From contig JAJDAC010000035.1 in NCBI GenBank assembly GCA_029262065.1, forward strand, positions 1 to 44,347: a stretch of 44,347 bases of DNA. Reading direction: 5' to 3'. Within the stretch, counting starts at the first letter, position 1, and each line of letters opens with the position of its first letter. The notes under the pieces are model-generated. The model was given only the letters and a program-made list of their open reading frames with translations, did no database searches and was not told where the DNA came from. This document shows positions 1-8,285 of this stretch, in pieces. This DNA is from Candidatus Krumholzibacteriota bacterium (lineage in GTDB: Bacteria; Krumholzibacteriota; Krumholzibacteriia; JAJRXK01). The position numbers and the translations under genes were made by a program.

Positions 1-1
1 G

Positions 2-1042
2 CTTGTCGACCGGGGCTTGTTTGACGTGAGCGAGGCATTGGCCGAGGGGTTGATCGACGTCGTCGCCGACGCACCCTCGCTCTGGGTGCAGTTGACGGGC
101 GATGAGGATCCGCCGCGGCTCTCGCCGTTGCCGTACTTGTCCGCCGCATTGCGTGATGGCGGTTCCTCGTCGGGCGCGGTGGCCGTGGTGTTTGCCGACG
201 GGACGATCGTCACCGGCGTCAGTGGTCGTAGTCAGGTTGATGGCAAGATGGTGGGGAGCGAGACCCTGATCGAACGTTTGCGGCGTGCCCGCGAAGACAA
301 ATCCATTCGAGCCGTGGTTCTGCGAGTGAATTCTCCCGGCGGGTCAGCTCTGGCCAGCGATCTCATCGTGCAGGAAATCAAACGATTGCGCGGCGTGAAA
401 CCGCTGGTGATTTCGGTGGGGAACATGGCCGCCAGCGGCGGCTACTATATCGCCGCGCCGGCCGACCGTATTCTGGCTTCGTCACTCAGTATTACCGGCT
501 CCATTGGCGTGTACACCGGCAAACTCGATGTCGGTGGTTTGTACGACAAACTGGGCGTGAGTTTCGAGGTGCTGCAGCGTGGTGCCAACGCCGATATCTT
601 CAGCGATCTGACCACGTTCACGCAGGAACAACGCCTGCGCATCCGCCAGCAACTGGAAGCCTTCTACGGTCGCTTTCTCGATCACGTGGCCAACGGCCGC
701 TCGCTCGAAGTAGAGGCAGTTGGCGAAGTCGCGCAAGGACGGGCTTGGTCTGGCGCCAGAGCCGTTGAGTTGGGACTGGTCGACGAGCTGGGCGGATTGT
801 CGGAGGCGGTGGCCGTGGCCAGCGCGCTGGCTGGCATCGATGATCCCACGCCGACGGGATTCCGCACGTTTCATCGCGAGCCCACGTTCTTTCAACGCGT
901 CTTTCGACAGTTCATCGACCAGAACGTCCGGACTACCCCCGTGGGTCCCGCGGCCCGTGCACTCACCTGGTGGAGTCAGTTGCCGCGAACCCTGGATGGA
1001 TCACCGCAGTTCCACACTCCGTGGCGGTTGTCGGTCGAGTAG
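2..1042 (+). CDS. sppA: Signal peptide peptidase SppA, 3' part (5'-truncated)
   Basis: This is the C-terminal part of a 67K-type SppA, a membrane-bound serine protease that degrades cleaved signal peptides in the envelope. The reading frame is open from base 2, so the start lies outside the window and the first in-frame TTG at 17 is not a real start. The first ~25 residues look like the end of the N-terminal SppA repeat. The second repeat follows, with the nucleophile motif MAASGGYY (the Ser of the Ser-Lys dyad) and the conserved GSIGV stretch. The catalytic Lys would lie in the missing N-terminal half. The 3' end overlaps the convergent protease gene by 80 nt. Family assignment is secure. 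Confidence 0.93.
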   Translation, partial: LVDRGLFDVSEALAEGLIDVVADAPSLWVQLTGDEDPPRLSPLPYLSAALRDGGSSSGAVAVVFADGTIVTGVSGRSQVDGKMVGSETLIERLRRAREDKSIRAVVLRVNSPGGSALASDLIVQEIKRLRGVKPLVISVGNMAASGGYYIAAPADRILASSLSITGSIGVYTGKLDVGGLYDKLGVSFEVLQRGANADIFSDLTTFTQEQRLRIRQQLEAFYGRFLDHVANGRSLEVEAVGEVAQGRAWSGARAVELGLVDELGGLSEAVAVASALAGIDDPTPTGFRTFHREPTFFQRVFRQFIDQNVRTTPVGPAARALTWWSQLPRTLDGSPQFHTPWRLSVE

Positions 1043-1946
1043 CTTTTTTCGGTGGGGGCTTGGGCGGCCATCGCCGACCAAGCGCCACCAGATCGATCCC
1101 GTTGGGTAACGACCAGAACCAGCGGGCGGCACGGACTTCGTCGGTGTGCAATGAGTCGGCCGTGACCGCGACTCCGTTCATGATGTGCGCCCGCTCCCGG
1201 CTGTGGTTCCACAGACCCAGTACGTGACCAAACTCGTGTAGATAGACCCGGCGTACATAGGCCTCGCTGCCCGGCGCGTAGAGCGGACTCACATGTACGC
1301 GCATGGTGAGCGGAAGGTCGTTCTCGTCGCGCTCCAACAGTTCGGTGTAGGCCAGGCGCGGCTCATTGGACACTTCGCAAACTACGTCCCATTCGTCCTG
1401 ATTGACCGTGAAACGGGTGACGCCAAGGGCTTGGTTCCAGGTATCCATGGCGTCGGCGCAGGCGGCGGCGTAATCGACCTCGTCCACGTTGACGGGGAGC
1501 GAAACCCGCAGAGTCTCGGTCTTCCATCGAAGGATTCGCGAGCCCGAGAATGACCAGAGGAACTCCTGTAGCAGATCGATCTGGTCTACGTAGACGCTGT
1601 CGTCCAGTTGGTGCGTAGGCACCATGGGCATCCACGGCGGGGTCTCGGGCCCGCGAGCGAAAAGCAGAGGTTGGAATTCGTGCGACGATGACTCGAAGTC
1701 GACGCGGATCAGGGATCCCCAGGGTAACTCCGGCGGCAGCTGCCAATGGGGCGGTCCCGTCCATGTCTCATGTGCTCCCCACTGGACGTGGGCCCTTTCG
1801 GCCACGGGTTCTTGGGCCAACGCCCTCAGGACAAGGGTCGACTTACCGGGCGTTTCTGGAGCCACCGGCGACGGCCAGCGGCACGCCAGGGGAGCCACCG
1901 CCAGCAGCACGACCACAAGCGAAAATGGATGGGTTGGTGTTCGCAT
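963..1946 (-). CDS. Matrixin-like zinc metalloprotease, exported (putative lipoprotein)
   Basis: The protein has 327 residues from the ATG at 1946; an in-frame start 16 codons upstream would only lengthen the tail before the signal sequence. Residues 1-22 form a hydrophobic export signal ending in PLAC, a poor lipobox because of Pro at -3, so lipidation is uncertain. The zinc site is HEFGHVLGLWNH (residues 237-248), the metzincin HExxHxxGxxNH pattern, followed by a Met-turn HIMN near 256. This matches matrixin-type peptidases active outside the cytoplasm. The substrate is unknown. The gene is convergent with sppA and its last 80 nt lie inside sppA. The region between its start and thiG holds promoters in both directions. 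Confidence 0.8.
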   Translation of the reverse strand: MRTPTHPFSLVVVLLAVAPLACRWPSPVAPETPGKSTLVLRALAQEPVAERAHVQWGAHETWTGPPHWQLPPELPWGSLIRVDFESSSHEFQPLLFARGPETPPWMPMVPTHQLDDSVYVDQIDLLQEFLWSFSGSRILRWKTETLRVSLPVNVDEVDYAAACADAMDTWNQALGVTRFTVNQDEWDVVCEVSNEPRLAYTELLERDENDLPLTMRVHVSPLYAPGSEAYVRRVYLHEFGHVLGLWNHSRERAHIMNGVAVTADSLHTDEVRAARWFWSLPNGIDLVALGRRWPPKPPPKKATRPTTATECGTAVIHPGFAATDSTR

Positions 1947-2092
1947 GAACGGGTCCCCGTGCAGGGTTCGAGCCCGGTGCCGACGGAACGCCACAACTCA
2001 AAGCAAGGAGATGGCTTGAAGGATTCCAGCGACTCGCCTCGGTGTCGCCCTCGATTGACAGAGCGTGTCCGGAGAACCGACCGTCGGGTGCG

Positions 2093-2120
2093 TTGACGTA
2101 CACCGAGGGTGTGCTAGATA
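2093..2120 (+). promoter_or_regulatory. Possible sigma-70 promoter of the thi operon
   Basis: TTGACG (2093-2098) is followed after 16 nt by TAGATA (2115-2120), preceded by TG as in an extended -10. It lies about 30 nt upstream of the GTG start of thiG. No TPP riboswitch consensus is visible between here and thiG. The call rests on hexamer matching only. Confidence 0.35.
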
Positions 2121-2156
2121 GTGGTCCGTAGGACAACACGAGGGTCGGTCTGACCC

Positions 2157-2996
2157 GTGGTCAGAACCGCAGTCAGAACGGCCCCGCCAGTGCCAGCAAC
2201 CGTGGCCGGAGGAATCTTGGAAGACTCATTCGTGGTGGCGTCTCGTGCCTTCAGCAGCCGATTGCTGTTGGGTACGGGCAAGTTTCCCTCGGGCGCATCC
2301 ATGGCTGCGGCCATTGCTGCCAGCGGGACCGATATCGTGACCGTGGCGCTGCGCCGGGTTGACCCCACGGCCACCGGCGATGACATTCTCGACTTCATCC
2401 CCACCCAGGATGTCCTGCTCCTTCCAAACACCAGCGGAGCCCAGACCGCCGAGGAAGCTCTGCGTCTGGCCCGGTTGGCCCGTGCCGCGGGCATGCCCGA
2501 TTGGATCAAGCTCGAGGTCACGCCGGACCTGCGCTATCTGCTGCCGGATCCGGTGGAAACGTTGAAGGGTTGCGAGTTGTTGGTGGCCGATGGATTCACG
2601 GTGCTTCCCTACATGCCGGCCGACCCGGTCCTGGCCAAGCGGTTGGAGGAAGCCGGCGCGGCCACCGTGATGCCCCTGGGTAGCCCGATTGGTAGCAACC
2701 AGGGCCTCACCACCGAAGCGGCCCTTGCTATCATCATTGAACAGGCGGGGGTACCCGTCGTGGTGGACGCCGGCATTGGCGCACCGAGTCAAGCGGCCCG
2801 TGCCATGGAGATGGGGGCCGACGCGGTGCTCGTCAACACGGCCATCGCCGTCGCGCAAGACCCCGTTCGCATGGCCGGGGCATTCGCCGAGGCGGTTCGG
2901 GCGGGGCGAAACGGTTACCTGGCTGGACTTCCCGCGGTGTCCGACACCGCCCAGGCATCGAGCCCACTCACCGGTTTCCTGCAGGGCAACGCGTAG
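2157..2996 (+). CDS. thiG: Thiazole synthase ThiG
   Basis: ThiG makes the thiazole phosphate moiety of thiamine from deoxyxylulose 5-phosphate, dehydroglycine and ThiS thiocarboxylate. The protein aligns with the whole family: [10 protein letters not shown] at the N-terminus, LLPNTSGA, the Schiff-base lysine in WIKLEV (K118 from the GTG), [12 protein letters not shown] and the phosphate-binding DAGIG...[10 protein letters not shown]. The GTG at 2157 gives 279 aa, about 20 longer than usual. A TTG at 2217 with GGAGGA just upstream (2208-2213) would give a typical length, so the start is uncertain. It is first in a thiG-thiH-thiS operon; its TAG overlaps the thiH GTG by one base. Confidence 0.95.
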   Translation: MVRTAVRTAPPVPATVAGGILEDSFVVASRAFSSRLLLGTGKFPSGASMAAAIAASGTDIVTVALRRVDPTATGDDILDFIPTQDVLLLPNTSGAQTAEEALRLARLARAAGMPDWIKLEVTPDLRYLLPDPVETLKGCELLVADGFTVLPYMPADPVLAKRLEEAGAATVMPLGSPIGSNQGLTTEAALAIIIEQAGVPVVVDAGIGAPSQAARAMEMGADAVLVNTAIAVAQDPVRMAGAFAEAVRAGRNGYLAGLPAVSDTAQASSPLTGFLQGNA

Positions 2997-4123
2997 TGCT
3001 GGGCCGCACGTTCCAGGAGAGTTTCGACCGCGCGGACCTCGCCGGCTGGCGCGAGCGCTCGCTATCGTGCACCGCCGACGATGTCAGTCGGGCGTTGAAC
3101 GGGCAAGGCGCCACGCTGGGTCGATTCGCCGCACTCATCAGCCCCGCCGCCGCGCAGCAGCTGGAACAGCTGGCCACGCGCGCCCACGCCCTCACCGTGC
3201 AACGGTTCGGTCGTGTGTTGCAGATGTACGCGCCGCTGTATCTCTCCAACGAGTGCATCGATACCTGTACCTACTGTGGCTTCAGTCGCGAGAGTGGCAT
3301 ACGGCGTCTGACGCTTTCTCCCATGCGGGTCGAGAGCGAAGCCGAGGTGCTTCTGCGTGAGGGGTTTCGGCACGTGCTGCTGGTAAGTGGCGAGCACCCA
3401 CGCATTGTCAATGCGGGTTACCTGAGCGAGTGTGTCCGGCGTTTGCGCAAGCGGTTCGCGTCGATTTCGATCGAGGTGGCACCGCAGTACGAGGACGCCT
3501 ATCGCGAATTGGTGCAGGCCGGGGTCGACTCGTTGGCGGTGTACCAGGAAACCTACGATCGCGACGTGTACGATCAGGTCCACCTTGGCGGCCGCAAGAA
3601 GAACTTCGACTGGCGGTTGGAAACTCCCGAGCGCGCGGCGCGGGCGGGTATGAAACGCATTGGTATCGGCGCGTTGTTGGGGTTGGCCGACTGGCGTTAC
3701 GATGCGCTGGCCACGATGCTCCACGCCGACTGGCTGCAACGCGCATGTTGGCGAACGCAGATCTCGGTAAGCGTGCCGCGTTTGCGCACGGCCGAGGGCG
3801 CCATTGAATCGCTCAATCCGGTAACCGATGTCGACCTGGCCCAGTACGTTTGCGCGCTGCGCATATGCCTGCCGGACGCGGGAATCGTTCTATCGACACG
3901 CGAACGCGAGTCGCTTCGCGATGGTTTGGTGAAGCTGGGCGTAACGCAACTCTCGGCCGGCAGCCGCACCGAGCCGGGCGGGTACGAAGAACCAGACCAT
4001 GAGGCCGAACAGTTCGATGTGGCCGACCATCGTAGTTCACGCGAGGTGGCCGCCACGCTCGTGGCCATGGGCTACGAAGTGGTGTGGAAAGACTGGGAGG
4101 CGAGCCTGCATGGAACCGCGTGA
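2996..4123 (+). CDS. thiH: 2-iminoacetate synthase ThiH (tyrosine lyase, radical SAM)
   Basis: ThiH is a radical-SAM enzyme that cleaves tyrosine to p-cresol and dehydroglycine, the imine used by ThiG. The 375-aa protein carries the CxxxCxxC cluster motif as CIDTCTYC (C87, C91, C94) and the ThiH-type continuation GFSRES. The length is normal for the family. The GTG start at 2996 shares its G with the thiG stop, implying translational coupling. Using ThiH rather than the glycine oxidase ThiO points to the oxygen-sensitive route to the imine. The 3' end overlaps thiS by 14 nt. Confidence 0.95.
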   Translation: MLGRTFQESFDRADLAGWRERSLSCTADDVSRALNGQGATLGRFAALISPAAAQQLEQLATRAHALTVQRFGRVLQMYAPLYLSNECIDTCTYCGFSRESGIRRLTLSPMRVESEAEVLLREGFRHVLLVSGEHPRIVNAGYLSECVRRLRKRFASISIEVAPQYEDAYRELVQAGVDSLAVYQETYDRDVYDQVHLGGRKKNFDWRLETPERAARAGMKRIGIGALLGLADWRYDALATMLHADWLQRACWRTQISVSVPRLRTAEGAIESLNPVTDVDLAQYVCALRICLPDAGIVLSTRERESLRDGLVKLGVTQLSAGSRTEPGGYEEPDHEAEQFDVADHRSSREVAATLVAMGYEVVWKDWEASLHGTA

Positions 4124-4328
4124 ATCGGTCGCCATCGTCGTGAACGGGAAGCCGCATGAGGTGTCGGTGGGACTTCCGCTCGAATCCCTGTTGTCGGACC
4201 TGGGCCTCGATCGACGTTTCCTGGTGGTCGAGTACAACGGTCAGGCCTTGACCGCGCACGAGCGGGGTACGGTGCGCCTGGCCAAAGGTGATCGACTGGA
4301 GCTGGTACGGCCGGTCGCCGGTGGCTAG
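4110..4328 (+). CDS. thiS: Sulfur carrier protein ThiS
   Basis: This 72-aa ubiquitin-fold sulfur carrier ends in VAGG, the Gly-Gly tail that is adenylated by ThiF and converted to a thiocarboxylate. The ATG at 4110 is chosen because GGAGG (4096-4100) sits 9 nt upstream and the protein then has normal ThiS length. It starts inside the last codons of thiH. No thiF, thiC or thiE lies nearby, so the activating and pyrimidine enzymes must be encoded elsewhere. Confidence 0.92.
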   Translation: MEPRESVAIVVNGKPHEVSVGLPLESLLSDLGLDRRFLVVEYNGQALTAHERGTVRLAKGDRLELVRPVAGG

Positions 4329-4353
4329 TAGCGTTGGCCTGGTACTTCGTGCA

Positions 4354-5007
4354 TCACAGGTCGGCGATGGATTCTTCGTCTTCGAGCGTGGTGATGAACC
4401 AAAGCAGTAGCGCCGCGGCACCCGTTCCAATCCAGAACGCGGGGGCCATGAAGGTCGATCGCGCCAGGTTGGCCTTGAACAACTTCACGGTATGGATGCT
4501 GGCCAGATCGACCGACCGAATCTCGCCGTCCTGGTTCAGCTCGAGCGCCAATCCATCCGGCGACCAATCGTAGGTCAGGTTGTCGTCGGACAGGTCCAAC
4601 ACGGTACCGTCGGTGAGTTCCAGGGACTGGAAACGCGGAATGTCTTCGAGGTCCTTCAGGTCCTCGGGCGTGAGGATCTTGGTGTGGCGGTCGTAGCCTT
4701 CCTCGTCCACCCAAAGCAGCGAGGCGACCTGCGAGACGCGCCAGCGCGCGGCATCGCTGCGTGGTGCGACCGTGCCGTCGCCGGTCACCACCTCCAGGTA
4801 GCCACCGTCGAAGCGTAGGCGTTCTCCGGCCTGCAGCTCCACCTTGGCGCCATCTTCGAATTCGATTGCCGTGGCTACGTCCAGCGGGACGGGCAGTCCA
4901 TCAATGTCAACCGGGTCGACGCTATAGATGTACTGCGCTGGCGCGCAGCCGAGCACGAGCAGAGCGCACAGCACGGCGCAGAGGCGAAAATGAACGGGTC
5001 GTTTCAT
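4354..5007 (-). CDS. Lipoprotein of unknown function with C-terminal membrane segment
   Basis: The 217-aa product starts with a lipoprotein signal ending in LVLGC (C21). The middle is a beta-rich acidic region of about 160 residues. A hydrophobic segment at roughly 185-207, followed by the acidic tail LEDEESIADL, suggests a second membrane anchor. I do not recognise a named family. No clear Shine-Dalgarno precedes the ATG. The gene is convergent with thiS (25-nt gap, no terminator seen) and lies 78 nt downstream of the MocR-type regulator on the same strand, so the two may be co-transcribed. Confidence 0.7.
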   Translation of the reverse strand: MKRPVHFRLCAVLCALLVLGCAPAQYIYSVDPVDIDGLPVPLDVATAIEFEDGAKVELQAGERLRFDGGYLEVVTGDGTVAPRSDAARWRVSQVASLLWVDEEGYDRHTKILTPEDLKDLEDIPRFQSLELTDGTVLDLSDDNLTYDWSPDGLALELNQDGEIRSVDLASIHTVKLFKANLARSTFMAPAFWIGTGAAALLLWFITTLEDEESIADL

Positions 5008-5085
5008 GGTATGAAGATACGGGGTAGGTAGGTCGAAGGTGCAACCAGCGTATCGTCTGGGAAGCCAGGTGGCCAGGCCGAAACG

Positions 5086-6411
5086 TCAGACCAAAGCCCC
5101 ACGGCCCCGGCGCGAGGCGAGGCAGGCGGCCAGATCCTTGGCCAGGCGGGGAGCATCGGCGGGGCGAAGTTGTGCGATCGTCACCCTGATGGCCGGATCG
5201 GCGTTCAAACGGAATCCTTCGCCGCCGGTCACTCCCCAGCCCGCTTCAGCCAGGGACTGGATGACCGGAATCTCCTCGCGCACGGGAATCCACACGTTCA
5301 GACCCGAAGGAGCCACCGCGGCGATTCCCTGGCGCTCCAGAGCTTCGATCAGGGCCGTTCGCCGCCGGGCGTATTCCTTGGTTGCCCGTTCCAGCGTGCG
5401 CAGAGTTGTCTCGGACTCCCACAGGGCGCATACCAGCTGCTGGAGGATGTGGCTCACCCATCGCATGCCCACCATCCGCTGATCTTCCATGCGAGCCAAC
5501 GTGTCCACGTCCCCCGCCAGGATCGCCAGTCGTAGGTCGGGCCCCAATGACTTCGAGACCGACTGCACCAGTACGTGTGGCCCGCGATGGGGCAGAAGGT
5601 GAAGCGGGGCGCCGGATATGGGACCGGCGTGATCGTCTTCGAGTAGAAGGAGGTCGGCACTATCGCGCAGGACGCGGCCCAGAGTTCGGGCGCGGGCGGC
5701 GGTCGTGCGAGCGCCTGTGGGGTTCTGCGCCCGCGGAGTCACGATCACGGCGCGCGCCGCGGGCGTCAGCGCATTGGACAAGGCGGCGGGAAGCATGCCT
5801 TCGCTGTCGATGGCAACGCCTCGTGCTCGCAATCCCAGGCTGGCGATGAGATCGAGTACGCCGGAAAACCCCGGGTCTTCCACCAGCACCGTGTCGCCGG
5901 CACGGCAATGCAAGCGCAGTGCGCGCTCCAACCCGTCCATGGCGCCGCCGGCGACGCCGTGGGCCGGCTGCCGCACTCCCTCCGCCAACAGGCGTTCGCG
6001 AGCCACCGACAGCAGTCGGGGGTCGCTTGCTTCGTTGTCGTAGCCGCGCGGTGTTGCGTCGATCCGGGCCAACGCGGGCCTCAGCCGCGGTAGTAGCTTG
6101 GGGTCAGGGCCACCGCTGGCCAGGTCCACTGCGTGCGGCGGTAGTGATAGCCTACGCGGGCCGGCCAGGGTACGGCGGGCGCTGACTCGCGTGCCGCGTC
6201 GCCCTTCGGCCACGACGATGCCGCGGCGTCCCAGTTCGGCGTAGGCGGCCGCGACGGTACCCGGACTCACGCCCAGATGGGACGCCAGGGTGCGAACCGG
6301 CGGCAGCACCTCTCCGGGCGCCAGGCGACCGTTGCGCACCTCGGCCTCGACGCTCGACGCGATGTTGACGGCGCTGTCCCCTTGGATGTATTTTTGTACC
6401 GAATCAGTCAT
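5086..6411 (-). CDS. MocR/PtsJ-type GntR regulator with aminotransferase domain
   Basis: The 441-aa protein has an N-terminal GntR winged helix-turn-helix (about 10-80, with PPVRTLASHLGVSPGTV) joined to a fold-type I aminotransferase domain. PLP-binding residues are visible: K287 in SVSKSLG, N230 in AQNPTG and D259/D260. MocR proteins use PLP or amino compounds as effectors and usually control a divergent B6 or amino-acid gene as well as themselves. Here the divergent neighbour is a PPOX flavoprotein, an arrangement like that of PtsJ/PdxR-type regulators. The intergenic region is only 35 nt, so the operator probably overlaps both promoters. Confidence 0.88.
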   Translation of the reverse strand: MTDSVQKYIQGDSAVNIASSVEAEVRNGRLAPGEVLPPVRTLASHLGVSPGTVAAAYAELGRRGIVVAEGRRGTRVSARRTLAGPRRLSLPPHAVDLASGGPDPKLLPRLRPALARIDATPRGYDNEASDPRLLSVARERLLAEGVRQPAHGVAGGAMDGLERALRLHCRAGDTVLVEDPGFSGVLDLIASLGLRARGVAIDSEGMLPAALSNALTPAARAVIVTPRAQNPTGARTTAARARTLGRVLRDSADLLLLEDDHAGPISGAPLHLLPHRGPHVLVQSVSKSLGPDLRLAILAGDVDTLARMEDQRMVGMRWVSHILQQLVCALWESETTLRTLERATKEYARRRTALIEALERQGIAAVAPSGLNVWIPVREEIPVIQSLAEAGWGVTGGEGFRLNADPAIRVTIAQLRPADAPRLAKDLAACLASRRGRGALV

Positions 6412-6429
6412 AGAATTGTACTATAACAA
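6394..6429. promoter_or_regulatory. Candidate MocR operator / divergent promoter region
   Basis: TTGTAC occurs twice as a direct repeat (6394-6399 and 6416-6421), 22 bp apart, about two helical turns. The second copy is the left half of an inverted repeat TTGT...ACAA (6416-6429) that also holds -10-like hexamers for both strands. Paired direct repeats are typical targets of dimeric MocR regulators. One copy lies inside the regulator's first codons. Pattern-based only. Confidence 0.35.
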
Positions 6430-6446
6430 AAATGAGGTCACTGTCC

Positions 6447-7103
6447 ATGTCGAATCCACCTACTTCCCGCACGCGGGTTCGACGTCGCCCCGAGCGGGGT
6501 GACTACGATCGGGCTACCATCGATGCCATCGTCGACGAGGCACACTACTGCCATGTGGGCGTGGTGCACGAAGGTGTGCCGGTGGTGTTGCCGACCATCC
6601 ACTGGCGCCTGGGCGACCAGCTCTACGTGCATGGCTCCGCGGTAAACGCGGTGTTGAAGACAGCGGTTGGTACGCCCACGATATGCGTCACGATCACTTT
6701 GCTCGATGGACTTGTTCTGGCGCGTTCGGCGTTCCATCATTCCATGAACTACCGGTCGGTCGTGGTGTTCGGACCGGCGACCCTGGTGGAGGATCGTGAA
6801 GAGAAATTGACGGCCTTCGCGGCGCTGATGGAATCGGTCGTGAGCGGCCGGGGGGGCGACTGTCGCCCGCCGTCGGATAGCGAACTGGAGGCAACCGCGT
6901 TGGTTCGGGTGCCACTGAACGAAGCCTCGGCCAAGATCCGCGGCGGCCCCGTGGCCGACGATGCCAGCGACATGACGTTGCCACACTGGGCGGGCGTGGT
7001 GCCCGTGAAGACGGTGCTGGGCGAACCGCTTGCCGCGGCCGAGATGCCATCGGGAACCGAAGTGCCCGCGTATTTGCGAGCCTGGGTCGATAGCCACAAG
7101 TAA
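6447..7103 (+). CDS. PPOX-family flavoprotein (pyridoxamine 5'-phosphate oxidase-like / NimA-like)
   Basis: The 218-aa split-barrel protein is of the Pyridox_ox_2/NimA type: the N-terminal ACHVGVV-like strand (HYCHVGVVHEGVP), PTIHWRLGDQLYVHGSA, and the later FHHSMNYRSVVVFG stretch typical of FMN- or heme-binding members. The ATG at 6447 is preferred because TGAGGT lies 9 nt upstream; the in-frame ATG at 6432 is an alternative. Its divergent MocR-type regulator suggests a role in B6-vitamer or amino-compound metabolism, but these proteins have varied substrates. Confidence 0.85.
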   Translation: MSNPPTSRTRVRRRPERGDYDRATIDAIVDEAHYCHVGVVHEGVPVVLPTIHWRLGDQLYVHGSAVNAVLKTAVGTPTICVTITLLDGLVLARSAFHHSMNYRSVVVFGPATLVEDREEKLTAFAALMESVVSGRGGDCRPPSDSELEATALVRVPLNEASAKIRGGPVADDASDMTLPHWAGVVPVKTVLGEPLAAAEMPSGTEVPAYLRAWVDSHK

Positions 7104-7124
7104 CGGGAACACGAAAGGTCGATC

Positions 7125-8285
7125 ATGAGCGATTCGGAAAAGTGGGGAGTCTCCACGAAGTTGGTCCATGCCGGCGAATGGCGTCCGCGCGTGCTGGGGG
7201 CGGTTTCCATGCCCATCTTCCAGACGGCCAACTGGGTGGAAGACGGCGATGCCTCGGACTATCATTCCGTGCACTACATGCGGCTCAGCAACCTGCCAAA
7301 CCATACGGTGCTGGCCGAGAAGATGGCTGCGTTGGAAGGGGCCGAGGCCGCGTTGGTCACGGCCAGCGGCATGGCGGCGATCAGCGCGGCGCTGTTGTCG
7401 GTCCTGAAGGCGGGCGACCACATCCTGGTGCAGGATGAACTGTACGGAGGGACCCACAGTTTCGTGGCCAACGATCTGCCGCGTTGGGGTATCGAAGTGG
7501 ATTTCATCGACGGCGAGAACCCATCGTCGTGGGAGGGCAAACTTCGCCCCAATACCCGCGCCATCTATTTCGAGAGCATCACGAACCCACGGTTGCGCGT
7601 GGCCAACCTCGATGCGGTGGTACCGTTTGCCCAGGCTCACGACCTGGTCTCCATGATCGACAACACCATGGCTACGCCGCTGTACTTCAAGCCGGCCGAA
7701 TGGGGATTCGACCTGTCGCTCCATAGCGCAACGAAGTACCTGAATGGCCACAGCGATATCGTGGGAGGCGTGGTCATCGGCAAGGCCGACCTGGTAACGC
7801 AGGTTCACCACAAGTTGGATCACCTGGGCGGCAGCATGGATACGCATACGTGCTCGTTGCTGCACCGCGGCGTTCGTACGCTTGCGCTTCGACTACCCGC
7901 GCAGACGAAGACGGCCCAGGCTCTGGCCCAGATGTTCCAGGATCATCCCCGGGTGACGCGGGTCTACTATCCTGGGTTGGAAAGCAGCGCGGGGCATGAC
8001 AACGCGAAGCGATTGTTGGCGGGGTACTCGGCCATGGTGAGCATAGATATCGACGGCGGCAAGGAGGCGGCCAAACGTTTCGTGGAACGCTCGCAGCTGA
8101 TTACCGATGCGCCCAGTTTCGGCGGACTGGAAACCCTGGCTACGCGCCCGGCGGCATCGAGTCACGCGGGGCTCACGCCGGCCGAGCGTGCAGAGCGAGG
8201 CATTGCCGACGGACTCGTGCGCCTGTCGGTGGGTATCGAAGATACGGCCGATCTGCTGGCCGACTTCACGCAGGCTCTGGACTAG
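7125..8285 (+). CDS. Cys/Met metabolism PLP-dependent enzyme (cystathionine gamma-lyase/synthase family)
   Basis: The 386-aa protein belongs to the trans-sulfuration family. It shows the PLP lysine in SATKYLNGHSD (K204), the cofactor-binding aspartate in MIDNTMATP (D179), DELYGGT with the ring-stacking tyrosine (Y107) and the C-terminal SFGGLETLATRPAASSH. The usual TR.xNPT motif of the partner-subunit loop is replaced by MRLSNLPNHT, so substrate preference cannot be given. It lies 21 nt after the PPOX gene and probably shares its transcript. Its stop codon overlaps that of the convergent Rieske-ThDP gene by 4 nt. Confidence 0.9.
   Translation: MSDSEKWGVSTKLVHAGEWRPRVLGAVSMPIFQTANWVEDGDASDYHSVHYMRLSNLPNHTVLAEKMAALEGAEAALVTASGMAAISAALLSVLKAGDHILVQDELYGGTHSFVANDLPRWGIEVDFIDGENPSSWEGKLRPNTRAIYFESITNPRLRVANLDAVVPFAQAHDLVSMIDNTMATPLYFKPAEWGFDLSLHSATKYLNGHSDIVGGVVIGKADLVTQVHHKLDHLGGSMDTHTCSLLHRGVRTLALRLPAQTKTAQALAQMFQDHPRVTRVYYPGLESSAGHDNAKRLLAGYSAMVSIDIDGGKEAAKRFVERSQLITDAPSFGGLETLATRPAASSHAGLTPAERAERGIADGLVRLSVGIEDTADLLADFTQALD

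Noticed and set aside
1947-2156. TPP riboswitch before thiG
   Set aside because: The expected conserved CTGAGA and later pyrophosphate-sensor segments are not present in the leader; only promoter-like hexamers were found.
6438-7865. Long open frame on the minus strand (475 codons)
   Set aside because: It runs opposite the PPOX and Cys/Met enzyme genes, is His/Arg/Gln-rich without motifs, and reflects high-GC antisense openness.
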